Shown in pieces: positions 40,741-53,700 of a DNA stretch of 64,000 bases. The notes below the pieces were generated by a model. It was not told the origin of the DNA. It saw nothing but the letters and a program-made list of their open reading frames with translations, and searched no databases. Location of the stretch: assembly GCA_020055645.1 (NCBI GenBank), contig CM034547.1:32054513-32118512 (forward strand), in the 5' to 3' direction. The DNA is from Tomocerus qinae. Taxonomy: Eukaryota > Arthropoda > Collembola > Entomobryomorpha > Tomoceridae. The first letter of the stretch is position 1. Every line of letters begins with the position of its first letter. The position numbers and the translations under genes were made by a program.

Positions 40741-42110
40741 GTATGAATGATTGGAACTAGGCTGTCTTCATCTGCCGTTAATAAAAATGATTCTGATATA
40801 ATAACGCTTTAAAATATTATTTCAATGCATCTGTTCTTTGTAGTAAATTATTTGGTAACAGTAAGCATATTGTTATCTGCATATTAATATTATCAATCAT
40901 ATTATCATCTAGAATTAATACAATGCCTAGCAATTCTATTGTATATTATACGAACTCGATAGGGAATAGACATTCGCTGTACATTTCAAAATTATTAGTA
41001 TATATTTTAGTGAACCATTGCAAAACGGAAATGTAATAACAGAGAAGTTTATCTTTTAAGTTTTTGACCCACTTCCTGTCAGGCAGAGAGTTATTACTGT
41101 ATTAACCTCCTAGTAGACTAAACTGGGTGTCCCTGAACCTTTTTTCTGTCGAACAAGCTGTTACACGACTTCATAGAGTATAGAAGTTTGGTTTTAAGTT
41201 ATTTTTGTTTTTCACCCACTGCCCCTATCAGGGGATGATTGCAACATATCTAGTAGTGTTCGCTTTCGAACTAGCTTATTGGAAGACATTGTACAATCAA
41301 TAGAGCCAAAAGTTTTACCGACTTTTAATATTTAAACAATATATAAATAATAAATAAATATTAACCCCTACCCCGATCAGGGGTTAAGAACGATCTTCCC
41401 CATTTACGAACTCGTTCTTCCTTTTTACCTCAAGATGGTTTCGAAAAAACAGTCTAGCTTAAACCGTTAGAAAGTTATTATCGTGCACATTGCTCAGGGA
41501 TTTCCTGACGGATGGACAGACAGGCAAAAATTGTATTTTTAGTATTTCATACAGAGAAGATTTTCCCTAAATAATATTTAATTGGACCGGGCGAGGGGGA
41601 CACGGCAGAGTCACGAGCAATGAAGTGTCGTTGTAATATTTTGTACTGTAACTGTAATATAAATTAAAAAGGCACTACTAAAATTAAACAACAGGACACA
41701 CAAAGGCACGTAGAAGTGTCCATTGGGATGAAAAATGGGGCCATGAGAGAGAACTAAGAAAAGCATCCTTGATTTGGTGAAAAAATCACAATTTTTGGCC
41801 ATTTGTCTTGACCGCTATTCACTTTAATAGCCTTAGCCATTTTATCCGGCTAAAATGGAACGCTGGTCACTGTAATTCAAATTAGAATGAATGAGGCACA
41901 AATCTTGGATAGATTAAAAACCCTCAAGGAACATTTACATAATGAAATTCGGGGTCGGCCGGTCGAATTTGTGACGGTTTTAAACCGGACCGGAGAAAGA
42001 TGGTGCGAAAGAAAAATTAGGATAAGGAAATAAATTGAGTAAAAAGTTTCCTTTATTTACAACTATCTAAATACCCACAGGAATAGGAATTTAATAATCG
42101 TTGGATCGTT
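40741..42110. other. Tail-to-tail interval between RpS6 and RpL17, with degraded repeat sequence
   Basis: Starts with the RpS6 3' untranslated region and ends with that of RpL17; TTTATT at 42052-42057 is the RpL17 AATAAA on its strand, 53 bp after the stop. Between about 41100 and 41560 the sequence changes texture: short palindromes such as CCCCTATCAGGGG and CCCCGATCAGGGG, and a GGATGGACAGACAGGC motif, suggest an old mobile-element fragment of unknown class. No gene seen. Confidence 0.5.
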
Positions 42111-43909
42111 TTATTCTGTTTGCCTCATTTTCTGCCTATTAAGTTTCTTCTTGGACACTTTTTTTATTACCTGTTCATCCTTTGCTTGAGATACAGCATC
42201 TTCCTTCTCTGACAAAATGACCTCAATGTGGCACGGGCTGCTCATGTAAGCTAAAACATAAAAAATAAGAAAAGCTCTATATATGTTTTTTCTACTCCCA
42301 GTCTGTCTCCTATTAATTAGTATTTATTATTATTATCAAGAAAAACACAGAAATTAATCAAACACATACGATTAATACGGCCATGGGCACGATAGGTTCT
42401 ACGACGCATTTTCGGTGCGCGGTTCACCTGAATATGCTCAATCACTAAACGGTCAATATCCAGTCCCTTACTATCCGCATTTGATTCAGCATTTTTTAGC
42501 AGTTGAAGAAGAAATTCTGCAGATTTCTTCGGCCATCTGCCTTGAGTTAAACCCCATTGCTTAGCCTGTATATATTTTATTTTTATACGTAAAATCACAA
42601 TATGCACTAAAAAACGAGTTGTATAAAGTCCGCCAATGCATTCACTTTCAATGTAAAAATACCCGTTCAGTGGCGGACTCCATTATGGTTAATATAATAT
42701 TTCATTAATCGTAAACCTATATTGTTACCTGAGCGCATCTCCCTACACCACCATTGTAGCGACGAAATGGAACACATTCCTTTTTGTCAATTACATTCTT
42801 CAAATATCTAACCGCTCTTCTCAATGGCATCCGTTTAATTGCACCGGCTGTTTCTCTTGTGTTCTTAAGTAATAAATACAAGATTACGATGATACCAATA
42901 CCAAGGACGTATTTAGGGATGGGCTTGGGGCTGGATTTAGGCAGCGGGATATCGTTGCCTCAATTGCCCCCTCCCCCGTTGCCCCTAGTTTAGCCACTTA
43001 ACCTTTTACTTTAATATATTGTCCCCGTTGCCTCCGGTCACTATTTTTGCCTCTTTTTTTGACCTAACCTAATAAAAAATAAACTGTTTTATTGTTAAAG
43101 CCTAACAAGCAAGTAATATGCTTATTTTTAATTATAGTAGGTTAGGTCAAAAAAGAGGCAGAAATAGTAACGGGAAGCAAATGGCAAAGATAATAGGTTA
43201 AGTGGCTGAACTATTGGGCAACGGGGGCAATTGACGCAACGATATCCCGCTGCCTAAATCTAAAAGCTGAAGCCCCCCCCCGAAATCCAAGAAAAATGGA
43301 ATTTTTTTCTCAAAATAGCAAAAAATTTCATTAACTCAGTTCTGCTTACGTGCTTGACCAACACCACAATACCAGTACCGTATTTAATTTAGATTAGGTT
43401 TTGGAGGAGGAGGCAAGGATAATATCATCAAGCCATATGTATATTAGGTACATTTGCGCGAAACATTTGGGCTCTTTTTGTCGAAAATAAGGCAAATATG
43501 GCCTAAAGATCATATAAAATCGCGCCACGCACTAAATGTTTTGTTTCGATGGATATTTAAAGTACGGATCTAGACTTTTAGACCTCGGATCGGACTCATG
43601 GATGGGTTTTAGATTTTCAAAATGTGGGGCTTGGTGACCGAGAAATTAGTACCGACATTTTCGCGAGGCATATTCGTGCGAAGTGAAAAAAATGAGTCAG
43701 AAATGGTTAATTTTATTATACAGCACCCAGGTTAATCAAATTCAAAATTCCATCCAAAAAAATAAAAGTGTAATAGTTACAATAATAGTGCTGCAAACTG
43801 CAACCCAGTTGTCAGTTATAATACCAACCTTAAAGTGAACACGAAGATTTGACCCGCGAGCTCTACATGATTTGACCGGATTATCTTCTTTTCTGGAATA
43901 TTTCCCCAT
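42111..43909 (-). CDS. RpL17: 60S ribosomal protein L17 (uL22)
   Basis: Large-subunit protein lining the peptide exit tunnel. Four exons in transcription order: 43909-43829, 42863-42729, 42565-42370 and 42250-42111. Phases agree; 552 nt, 183 residues, close to the usual 184-186. The N-terminus [20 protein letters not shown], the block [20 protein letters not shown], the family signature [20 protein letters not shown], the tunnel-loop region [20 protein letters not shown] and [17 protein letters not shown] are all present, followed by the usual Lys-rich tail. The first donor is gttggt, a weak site. Intron 1 is invaded by an inverted-repeat element (42929-43260); intron 2 contains a perfect 9-bp hairpin stem. 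It is convergent with RpS6. Confidence 0.98.
42929..43260 (+). mobile_element. Inverted-repeat element with GGCTGGATTTAGGC terminus (in RpL17 intron 1)
   Basis: Left end GGCTGGATTTAGGCAGCGGG, right end the inverted form ...CCCGCTGCCTAAATC, with the last few bases altered. Just inside each end are 9-bp repeats of the type GTTGCCCCT. The centre contains CCTAACCTAAT and its inverse. It is nearly the same as the innermost element at 56834-57196 (opposite orientation), so both are copies of one non-autonomous family. No coding capacity; no clear target duplication at this copy. Confidence 0.8.
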
Positions 43910-44533
43910 TTTGATGAAATACAAATTAATTATAAACAATTAAATTAAAATCAAAAACGATAATAATGGCAGAGATGAAATCGCCAGCAGAGATGGCGAC
44001 CGCCGAACGGATGGAGGTGGAAATGGATAGACGATGGTGGGCTGATAGTGCGGAGTAATAGCGTCGGTGAAACATTATTTTCGAGCGCGTAGTACTTCAA
44101 GAAGATTGTGATATTTATTCAGACAGAGAAGTTTATCTTATCTGTAAGCGAAGAATATTATTTCTGCCTGCCTGTTTGTCCGGACTTTCGAATAGTTTGA
44201 CCTAGAGTGATGCGTATAGCCACCGTATAGTAAACAGTCCCATTTAAAGCGCTTAAAAATCAATTTTTAAAAATAATTTTGGACCTTAAACTAGGCTTTT
44301 TTCCCTGATGGATCCACTTGGAAAAAAGTCTTTCGCGCGAATATGTCTTCGTTTTACCAATATTTTATTATTTTGGTGGCCCCTCTTTCTGAAGAAGCCA
44401 TTTTGTCCCCCCTTGATAAATTACGTGCCGACGCCTATGGCCCCTCCCGAAATTTTTTTCTGGCTGCGGCCCTGTTTCTGCATCCATGAAAAAATAGGAA
44501 ATCAAAAGGGTGGGACTTTTTGCCCCCAGTAAT
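43261..44533. repeat. Diverged repeat sequence around the RpL17 first exon
   Basis: 43330-43620 resembles 45030-45300: shared phrases around CCAGTACCGTATTTA, ATATGTATAT and CGCG followed by TTTGG. A fragment reading as ...TTTTCTTGGATTTC in one orientation occurs at both ends of the cluster. 44280-44530 has further phrases (TTTTTTTCTGGCTGC) that recur near 45425. These look like old copies of one element broken by later insertions. The RpL17 promoter lies just right of 43909. Confidence 0.5.
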
Positions 44534-45025
44534 GTTACCACAGCTCAACGTCTAATTACAGGGCAAGACAGGATCCATTATCGTCATGTAAACAGTAAAA
44601 TTACTGACTTTTGTCGAAGTCAGAGCTGTCCCCGGTAAGGCCTATGTTAAATTGAAAACAACGAATTTGATCTGTTTTTCACACCCCTATGGAAACAGCC
44701 TAGAGATGATATCCAAAATGACCAGGGCAGGACGTTGTGACAGCCTCACATACGTTGTTTACACTTTATCATAGACTTTACGGCGGACAGCTCTGACTTC
44801 GACAAAAGTCAATAATTTTACTGTTTATATGACGATAATGGATCCTGTCTTGCCCTGTACTTAGGCCCATATTTTTAATGACTCGACTCCCACTCTCACG
44901 CACTTTTTACGCACTTTTTCGAGAGTGAAAGGTACCTCGATACATACCTTACACTCTCAAAGAGTGGAGATTAGAGTGGGAGTGTTTATTAAAAATATGG
45001 GCCTTAGACGTTGAGCTGTGGTAAC
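44534..45025 (+). mobile_element. Fold-back element with GTTACCACAGCTCAACG ends
   Basis: The left arm starts GTTACCACAGCTCAACGTC and the right arm ends with its reverse complement. About 100 bp of each arm match, including CAGGATCCATTATCGTCAT and ACTTTTGTCGAAGTCAGAGC. Flanking AAT on both sides could be a 3-bp duplication. The right arm is interrupted by the 140-bp MITE at 44864-45003. No coding capacity. Confidence 0.8.
44864..45003. mobile_element. 140-bp palindromic MITE, PIF/Harbinger-like, copy 1
   Basis: Starts GGCCCATATTTTTAAT and ends with the inverted sequence; flanked by TTA on each side (44861-44863 and 45004-45006). The uninterrupted opposite arm of the host element (44551-44560 region) reads with a single TTA at the same place, so TTA is a true 3-bp target duplication. 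A TTA target of 3 bp is typical of PIF/Harbinger elements. A second 140-bp copy is at 61011-61150. Confidence 0.85.
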
Positions 45026-45442
45026 AATAACAATAATAGTGCGAGGCACGTCCAGTACCGTATTTATAATAGAAGTCGATTTCGGAGGGGGCAATGACGT
45101 CATACACTTATATGTATATAGGCATAATCGCGCGGAAAATTTTGGCTTATTTCGTCTAAAATGAGTCAAAAATAGCCTAAAAATCACATGAAATTTTTTG
45201 GTATTTGAGAAAACATTTTCCCTTTTCTTGGATTTCAGGGGGCGGGGTATTTGCCCCCAATGCCTGCCCCCTTAATACACGTCTACCTATCGTGAAAACT
45301 TAACATCTCGAAAACGTATATTTCGTAAGATTTTTTGCTATTGTGCTGCTATTATAAATATAAACCGACGGAAGCATAATACTAAATTATTATTATAGTC
45401 ATAGTAAGACCTTGTTAAGACATTTTTTTCTGGCTGCTTTTT

Positions 45443-46368
45443 AGCTCGCCTGATAAAGCGAGCTTATAGAATCGCACAGTCCGTCCGTACGTCCGTCCGT
45501 CCGTCCGTCCCCACGCTAACTTTCAAAAGCAATGACGGATATTGACCAAACTTGGCAAAAACAATGCCTACGGACCACTGACGATCCCTATTAAATTGGG
45601 GGTAAATCGGTCCATTGGTTACCGAGATACCGCGCGCTCACTTTGTCTTCATTTTGATAGTCAAAGTGATAATTTGCCATTAAATGGACATTGGAAAGTT
45701 CAAAGGCGTTTCCTATAAATTGTTAGCGGGATAGTATAAAATATTTAAATCCGCTTCTACCAAATTTTAATTTTCTGTAGATTTTCATAGTCAACATTAA
45801 TCAATTTTGATTTTCTGTTGATTTTCATAGTCCACATTAATCAATTTTGATTTTCTGTTGATTTTCATAGTCCATATTAATCAATTTTGATTTTCTGTTG
45901 ATTTTCATAGTCAACATTAATCAATTGTGATTTTCTGTTGATTTTCATAGTCAACATTAATCAATTTTGATTTTCTGTTGATTTTCATAGTCAACATTAA
46001 TCAATTTTGATTTTCTGTTGATTTTCATAGTCAACATTAATCAATTTTGATTTTCTGTTGATTTTCATAGTCAACATTAATCAATTTTGATTTTCTGTTG
46101 ATTTTCATAGTCAACATTAATCAATTTTGATTTTCTGTTGATTTTCATAGTCAACATTAATCAATTTTGTTTTTCTATTGATTTTTCAAATAATATAGCT
46201 TCGTTTCCTTATAATATCAATATCTGAATTTTTAATATGTCATAGCTACATATATAAAGACCCAATTCTGAAAGTTTGATCAACATCCGTACGCTCGGTT
46301 TTGTGCTACGTGGTAGTACTTTTCGTCTATCAAAATGTGTACACGCTAACCCTTTAATCAGGCGAGCT
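45443..46368. mobile_element. Inverted-repeat-bounded element (AGCTCGCCTGATAAAG) carrying a minisatellite
   Basis: Left end AGCTCGCCTGATAAAG, right end CTTTAATCAGGCGAGCT (its inverse with one extra base). The left end itself forms a hairpin AGCTCGC...GCGAGCT. Next comes a run of GTCC repeats (about 45478-45510), a stretch of unique sequence, then the 40-bp tandem array. No coding capacity seen and no clear target duplication; class unknown. Confidence 0.6.
45761..46186. repeat. 40-bp minisatellite, about 10.6 copies
   Basis: Exact 40-bp period. Each unit contains TCAATTTTGATTTTCTGTTG followed by ATTTTCATAGTCAACATTAA. Nine complete central units from 45801 differ by only one or two bases (for example tccacattaa and tccatattaa variants). 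The first and last copies are partial and diverged, as expected for arrays that homogenise in the middle. Confidence 0.97.
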
Positions 46369-46552
46369 TCTGTTACGGCTTGCTGTAGGTTTTTTTCTTA
46401 TAAGGCTGCAGAGATACTACTTTTGCATTGAGGTGATTATTTTTGAATCTAATCAACTTTTATATACCCAAAATTGACATGGTTTTGCAATTTTATTTTT
46501 AAAGCGTTTCGACAAATATCTGATCACCTTGTTTCGTATTGCTTATAGTAAG

Positions 46553-48292
46553 GGCTGAATTTAGGCGCGGATTATTGTAACCACCGCAACCATCGTAATT
46601 AACCACCGTAACCATCTTAACCATCATTAAAAACGTAACCTCCGTAACCACCATAAAAACGTAACCACCATAAAAAACGTAACTACTATACTGTCCGATT
46701 AAAGTTTTGAGTCGCAAAATTGCAGTTCTATTGTTCTAATTCGGCCACGGGATTGGTTAAAATTTTTTAAAATTCGACATTTTATTGGTTATTTCCATGG
46801 CGAGATTTCTGTAGGTGACAACTATTTTTTGGAAAGGGATGCATTTCATAGTTCCATTGGGCAGACCCTTCCAATTTACGGCGAATCCAGTGAAGCAATA
46901 CTCCACACATGAACAAGACCACTGTAATTACCAAACAAATTGAAATTGGATTTACTACCACTACAAAATATTTAAAATTGCTTTACCTATATATCTATTA
47001 CTAATCTAAATGATGTAAAACTAACAACTAAAGCTATCTCAATTATGAGGAAGGGGTAACTTACCTGGGAACACATAGTGCTCAACATATTGGGAAGACA
47101 CGAACTTGAGGAACCACGAATCCTCGAATTTGATGGCAGGACATATTATATGCCAGAAGAATGAAAACTTAGGAAAGCTACTACATTTCCTTCCGTTGGT
47201 ATTTCAGCGGTACAATAACCCTTGTGTCCGTCGGTGATTACAAAATAGCATACCCCCGAGAAAATTTTTTCGAGAAACAATTTTCGAATGGTTTCGAATA
47301 TTTTGGAATTCGAATATTCGAAATGGTAATGAGCACTATGTATTCCCAGAAGTTACCTCCTCCTCATAATTGAGACAGCTTTTGATGTTAGTTTTACATT
47401 ATTAGCATTAGATTAGTAGTAGATAGGTAAAGCAATTTTAAATATTTTTGTAGTGGTAGTAAATCTAATTTCAATTTGTGTGGTAATTACAGTTGGTCTT
47501 GTTCATGTGTGGAGTATTACTTCACTGGATTGGCCGTGAATTGAAAGGGTCTCAAAAATTTACATACTTAAGATGCTTAGCCCTGAAAGTCCAAAGGGAT
47601 ACAAGCCACTTGAAGATCCTACAGCAGCATCAGAAACTAGTGAAAAAGACACTACTGAAGTAAACATCTAATTAGTAGCAAATAAGTTATAGAATCATAG
47701 AAATAACTCATAGAATACTCAGTTATAAATTTTTGTAATCACCTGTTAAATGAACTGTGATTACAATATAATAAAAAGCAAAGTGTGATTTAGTTTACAA
47801 AATACTTCATTGTCTGCTCAATGCAATAATAAATTATGAAATGCACCCCTTTGCAAAAAATAGTTGTCACCTACAGAATTCTCGCCATGGAAATAACCAA
47901 TAAAATGTCGAATTTTGAAAAATTTTAACCAATCCCGTGGCAGAAATAGAACAATAGAACTGCAATTTTGCGACTCAAAACTTTAATCGGACAGTAACCA
48001 CCGTAACCATCATACCCTCCGCAACCATCGTAACCACTACAACCACCGCAATCACCGTAACCACCACAACCACCGCAACCATCATAACCTTATATAAGGG
48101 AGTGCATCGCTACTCACATCTCAATATTCTCAATAAGATGCCCTTATATAAGGTTATGATGGTTACGATGGTTGCGGTGGTTACGATGGTTATAGTGGTT
48201 ATTACGTTTTTTATGGTAGTTACGGTGGTTACGTTTTTATGGTGGTTACGGTGATTGCGGTGGTTACGATAATCTGCTGCCTACATTCAGTC
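46553..48292. mobile_element. Inverted-repeat element with GGCTGAATTTAGGC end and GGTTAC 9-bp repeats
   Basis: Left end GGCTGAATTTAGGCGCGG, right end an inverse with changes (CTGCTGCCTACATTCAG). Immediately inside are imperfect 9-bp repeats such as TAACCACCG and TAACCATCG (46575-46685 and 48000-48280). The right arm holds its own hairpin, with CCTTATATAAGGG facing CCCTTATATAAGG. Long inner arms (about 46690-47085 against 47325-47990) match in inverted orientation. No reading frame of note and no 8-bp duplication at the ends. Confidence 0.75.
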
Positions 48293-50718
48293 AGACATGT
48301 AAATAATTTTATTTTTACATAAGATTCCAATTTTTAGTTAGCATTTTTATTACCCAGAAATAATGATGAAGCTTTGTACAAACAAAAACAGTTGCTGATA
48401 GCACGTATTTTATAGTAGTACACGGACTCACGGCTCTGCGACTGAGAATTACAATAATTAAATTGTCTAGTAACCATCAGCTAGTGATGCAACTTTCAAA
48501 GCTATAGTGTTGTTGCAACTTGCAACAATAACTATTGTAAAGAAAAAATGGCTGAAGCAAATGATCCCCCTACTCTACTTACAAATTATGAATTATTATG
48601 ATACGATTTACGAAGTATAGGTACAGTCACAGTCATTTAGTATATCAAGGTCTAACGCCACATCTTATCCAACGTCTTATAGTCATATCATAGTTGCATG
48701 TATAGATAAGAAGAAACTTTACTTGTGTTAACTCTACTTTTCAAAACTCGACAATAAAGTCGTGAATTTTACATCATCGATTTACAACCAATTAGAATCA
48801 TTTTTAGATACTTTAAAGTTCTACTTGAAGTATGAAGATATTATTACAGCAATGATACAAGTAACAATGACTAAGGTTATACAGTAATATCTATCATATT
48901 ATAATACAATGTGAATGACTTTTGTAAGTATAATATAGTATAAGTAGTATTTATATAAATTAGAGACACACTTATTATTCCCTATCATTCATCTTTAGTA
49001 TTCTGGGGATCACTGTCGTATTGGTACTGATACACAAGCACGAGAGAGATCAACTTAGCGTCAATACAAATTCAAGAATGTATAATAATATTGATAAGAA
49101 AGTTAAGACAGGTTTAGAATTGTAGTTAAATAAATAAGCTAGAATGTTATTATCTATATGCATATAGGTAACATAAACTCCAGATTTTAGATATCAGTCT
49201 GGATTGAATTTTGGATAACGACTAACAGAACAACACTGCATCTTAAAAGGAAACGGTCAGTTGAGGGATTTTAGTTGGAATGATCCTGTCATATATATTG
49301 AAATAATTGGAACCTTCACGTCCGTGCCCGTCTACTAAAAACTTTCTCCCGCCCCCAATACCGTTTTTACCGTAATCAAAAATGCATATATACCTTAAAG
49401 CGTGCAAGAAGAACATTTAAGATAAATTCTAAGAGTTCGAACACACTTAGAACATAGAATGACAGAGATACAGGTGTCATCAAAATTAGCGGCCTAATAA
49501 TATATGCAAAGGCAAGGCGTCTAACTAGTATCTGATATATAGAATAGACAAACATAACTTTTTACAACTTCTACGCACCCATCCTTTTATATTAGTAGAC
49601 TGTAACTAACACCACCGCCACAAAAATATATGGACACAGCATTTACTTTATTTTTTACAATTAATACATCATTTTGCTAATTTATTATGTACGTACCTAA
49701 AAGTATATTAATTATGTGTAATACATTGTAATTTAAAGTTTATCATTTATAGTGACAAGATTTGAAGTTGAACTTCCAGTCCAAGAAACAGGGATGCACA
49801 AAACTGTATGCATACTTATCATACATGACCTGTTGGAGTATAGATTTGTAAAGAAAACCAACTACAAATGTACGATTTTAAGTAATTTGCTGACTCGCTG
49901 TAGATATTATTATAATTAAATCTATAGACTATTCACTACATCTATATATTCTTGTCCATCATCAGTTAGAAGAATCGATTCTAAGCTGAAAGTGGCAAGA
50001 AATAAATTCATATTAATGTCGTCAGTACATTTTATGTAGAAGGAGAGAAACAGCTTATTACAAACAAGTACAACTTTGTATATACATAATTATATTATGT
50101 ACTTGTTGTCATAAATAAATAGAAGCTTAAATGTTTAGGATAATCTGTTATATTGCATAACTTATGCAATATGAAGTAAAATATGCTTTTATCAGTCACA
50201 TCAATGTGTACATGTTTAACATTATTACATCAATAAATAGAAATCAAAAATTAGTACAACAGTAATCTACCATAAACGTGCATTTATACATCGACAAATT
50301 AGATAATTAATAAGGATTGCAATCGTGCCCAACAATGCAATATAGTATATAATACTATACAACTACACCTGTAAGTGGTGGTATTTATACTATACTACGT
50401 CAGCAACATATTATCTAAATCACTTCAATGCGATTCATTGCTTCTAATTTTGTTATATCTATTAGTACTAAGAACAATGACAACTATATTATTTAAAGTT
50501 TACAGCAACGTGACCGTTTTTGTAAACAAGTAATTAGCAGCTACATACATGAATGTAGTCTTATAATATTTGACCCTCCATTTACTTAGTAGTTTTCTTA
50601 TTATTCTTCCAATTTTACTCTTTCATTAGCATTAGCTTTACTATTAGTAGTTTGGCTTCCATAGACTCCTGTTTCTTCAAGGTATTTTTTCAATGCAAGA
50701 AAATTCCGATTCAAATGT
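48293..50718. other. Intergenic stretch upstream of the SCAMP 3' end
   Basis: AT-rich, without long reading frames. Its right part must include the SCAMP 3' untranslated region. I see no repeats or RNA genes in it. Confidence 0.5.
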
Positions 50719-53700
50719 TTAGTATCTAGGAGTATTAGATGCATTTGCTCCTCCTCCAGTAGCATTTGCCATTTGGGCCCGAATAGCTTCTGATGCAATA
50801 TTGGTTGCAGCTCCTTGTACATGTTCATTTCTCATAACCCCGGTAGCAAATTCTGCTTGGGCCTTGGCAAAGCTAGCACCGGTACTGCGATAAATGCGAT
50901 GAACCTGTAATATCAACACAAACCGTCAATTATAAATAATAATGTTCTTTAGATGTCTTGAATAAATCACTAATGAATGAAAACATGAAAATTACCCGAG
51001 CAAGCATAAATAAATCCAGAGCTCCACAACAAGCAAAAGCAATGCCGCAGAGAAGAACGAATATTCCGACAATAACCGCACCAACTCCGCCCTGGTTAAT
51101 TGTTTTAATTCCATCTACGATTCCGCTGCGAATACATTTCATACCAATTCAATATTTACCGTAAAAGAAAACTTAAAAAGGTCTTTGATGACGTAATACT
51201 AATAAGAATATTTATTAAATTATAGATCTACTGATCTACTATAGTACTAACCAAGCCCCACTCATGAAGATACTAAGTATGACGCTCATGATAAACTGGA
51301 AGAAGAACACGAAGAAAAACACCATAAAGTTGAATGAACTGTCAGCCCTACACAACACACAAAGTATTAAAATAGAAATAGATTCAACAATGAGTCAACA
51401 ATGCCAAATCAATGGCCAAGGTCCAATACTAGACACTTTTCTCCAAACTATAACACTCCCGAAAAGGTAGCCGATATAGTGCTTTCACTTTCTCGTTTCC
51501 ATCTCCATACGAAACTTTCACCAATCTTTTACTGGTACTTTCAATACAACTATTTTCACCAGAATTTTCATTAGATATAACGAAATTTTGGAGTGGTGAA
51601 AACTGGGAATTCATATACAGAACAGAGAACGAGAATGTGAGACGTCAACGCCCTTATGGATCATAATTATTGAATCTTCATATTGCATTTACTCTTCACT
51701 TAAATGTATTTTTTTATAATGTTTTTTTAAATATTGTAATTCATCAGTTTATTTACCTGAAAGCTTTGTAGGCTGGACGAAACCAGCAAATGTAGGAAAC
51801 AGGCGTGAAAATGACCACATAGATGATGGACAATCCAAGGCCGATAAAATCATTTGCTCCATGCAAAACTATTATTCGTAAGACCCAAACGAGAACATTT
51901 ACTAGAAGCACCAAAGCGTGCAGAACCCAAAGGTAATATAGATAGCGGACAATGCGTTGAAATTCCACCGGAATGTCTACATTGATGTCTTGGTAAAAGC
52001 ACGGCTGAACCGGAAATTTTTCCGGAAGTGGGGGCCAGTTGTTTCTCCTCGCTGTAAAAGTAAAATAATGTCAATAGTTTCAATTTTCTCGATTTATTTA
52101 AATTTATTACAACTTTCAGTTTTAGATTATAAGCTAAAGTAAGGCTGCCTGCTATATACAATAAATATTATTCAGTAGCGTAAGTACGCCCCATTCACCG
52201 AGTGCTTCAAAACTAACTGTACCTAGGAGTGTAGAGTAGGATTATTTATTCTGTTTTATTGCTACATTTCACTTTTCCGATTAAGGACTTATAAAACATT
52301 TTCAAGTAAAAATCTCATTATTTTTAATTAAAATGCTCAGATTTAAAAACAGTAAACAGTAGACACTGACCATTATAAGGTGTTTGTCTTAGCTCTTCTT
52401 CTCTTCTTTCCAGTTCTCTTGCCTTTCTTTCGAGCTCTTCTTGCCTTCTCTGCAACTCTGCGGTTGATATTTGTGGGGGTCCTTGAGATTGCTGCTGCTG
52501 AGGGCCTTTAGCATAAGGAGGTGGTAACTCTTGAGTTGTAGGTGACATCACAGCTGGAGACATTCCTCCAAACTGGGGAGGATTAGCTGCTCCTCTAACA
52601 GCCTATGAACAAAAGTAAAAATTATCCCCTATGACATTTTGATGATTTCTATCATTCTATTTGGTTTTACGGGATCGAAGCCATCTGAAGGAGGTGAGAT
52701 AGGTACCGTAGTTGGTCTTTGGTTTTGAGGCGAATCATCAAATGGATTGTAATCTTCTAGGTCTTTTGCTGCATTATTAACAGTGTTTCGAGTTACTTGT
52801 TGGATTGCAGGGTCCTGTAAGTACATCAAAGTTGGACATAATTTTTTTTCTTTTTAATTTAATAAAGAAAATGCACTGGTACACTTCATGTACGTCAAAA
52901 TTAACAGTGCTCAGAAAAATGTGATAAGTTATAAAATATTATTTCCTATCCTTACTAACACACTGTGGTCTGTTAAAATAGAGCGAGGGAGGGATTGAGG
53001 GATTATATCTTATACCCTCGCTTTTCCGTAAGCTAACACATTGCTTACCCATCACTTTAATTGCGTACTCATTGATCATGCCGTGTCATATAGATAAGAT
53101 AAAATTATTATATACTACTGCATGATAATGGAATTAGAGGGATAATAACAGGAACTTTGTAATTAGGCGTTTACCGCACACTGATAAAAGATTTTGACTT
53201 ATTGTAACTCTGTACTAAAACATCACTTAAAAATGACCACTAAACTCGTTTGGAGTCTTAAACGGAATTTCAAAAAATAGATATAAAATGGAAAGTACAT
53301 TTATACACACTTCATACTCCCCCACATTGTTTATAGCGCGTAACTATGTATATTACATTACATTACACCATAATAAACATCCCAAAAAACTATCATTCAT
53401 ATACGAAAGGTATGTATGCAAAGTAGGCGAAGCATATTACTTTTCTTATATTTCGCTTCCGAGCCCAAAACCCCCAAATAACGACGTAATAGGCTTTCTG
53501 TACACAGAGGCCAGAACCTCACAATTAGTCGTAATTGCATAGAGGGGAAACTCGGCAGATTTTCCCACCAACATGTAGGGGGAGGGGCTTCGTCAACCAT
53601 GTTTGCAACAATACATAACATGAGCTTTAAATGCATACGCTTTGCTGCTTCCTAAACGGATTACAAATTAATGATACCTGGACAGTTGCTAAAACTAACA

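Noticed and set aside
43965..44059. Short plus-strand frame starting MAEMKSPAEMATAERMEVEMD just upstream of RpL17
   Set aside because: Only about 31 codons, on the opposite strand in the RpL17 promoter, rich in GAG/ATG repeats; no independent support.
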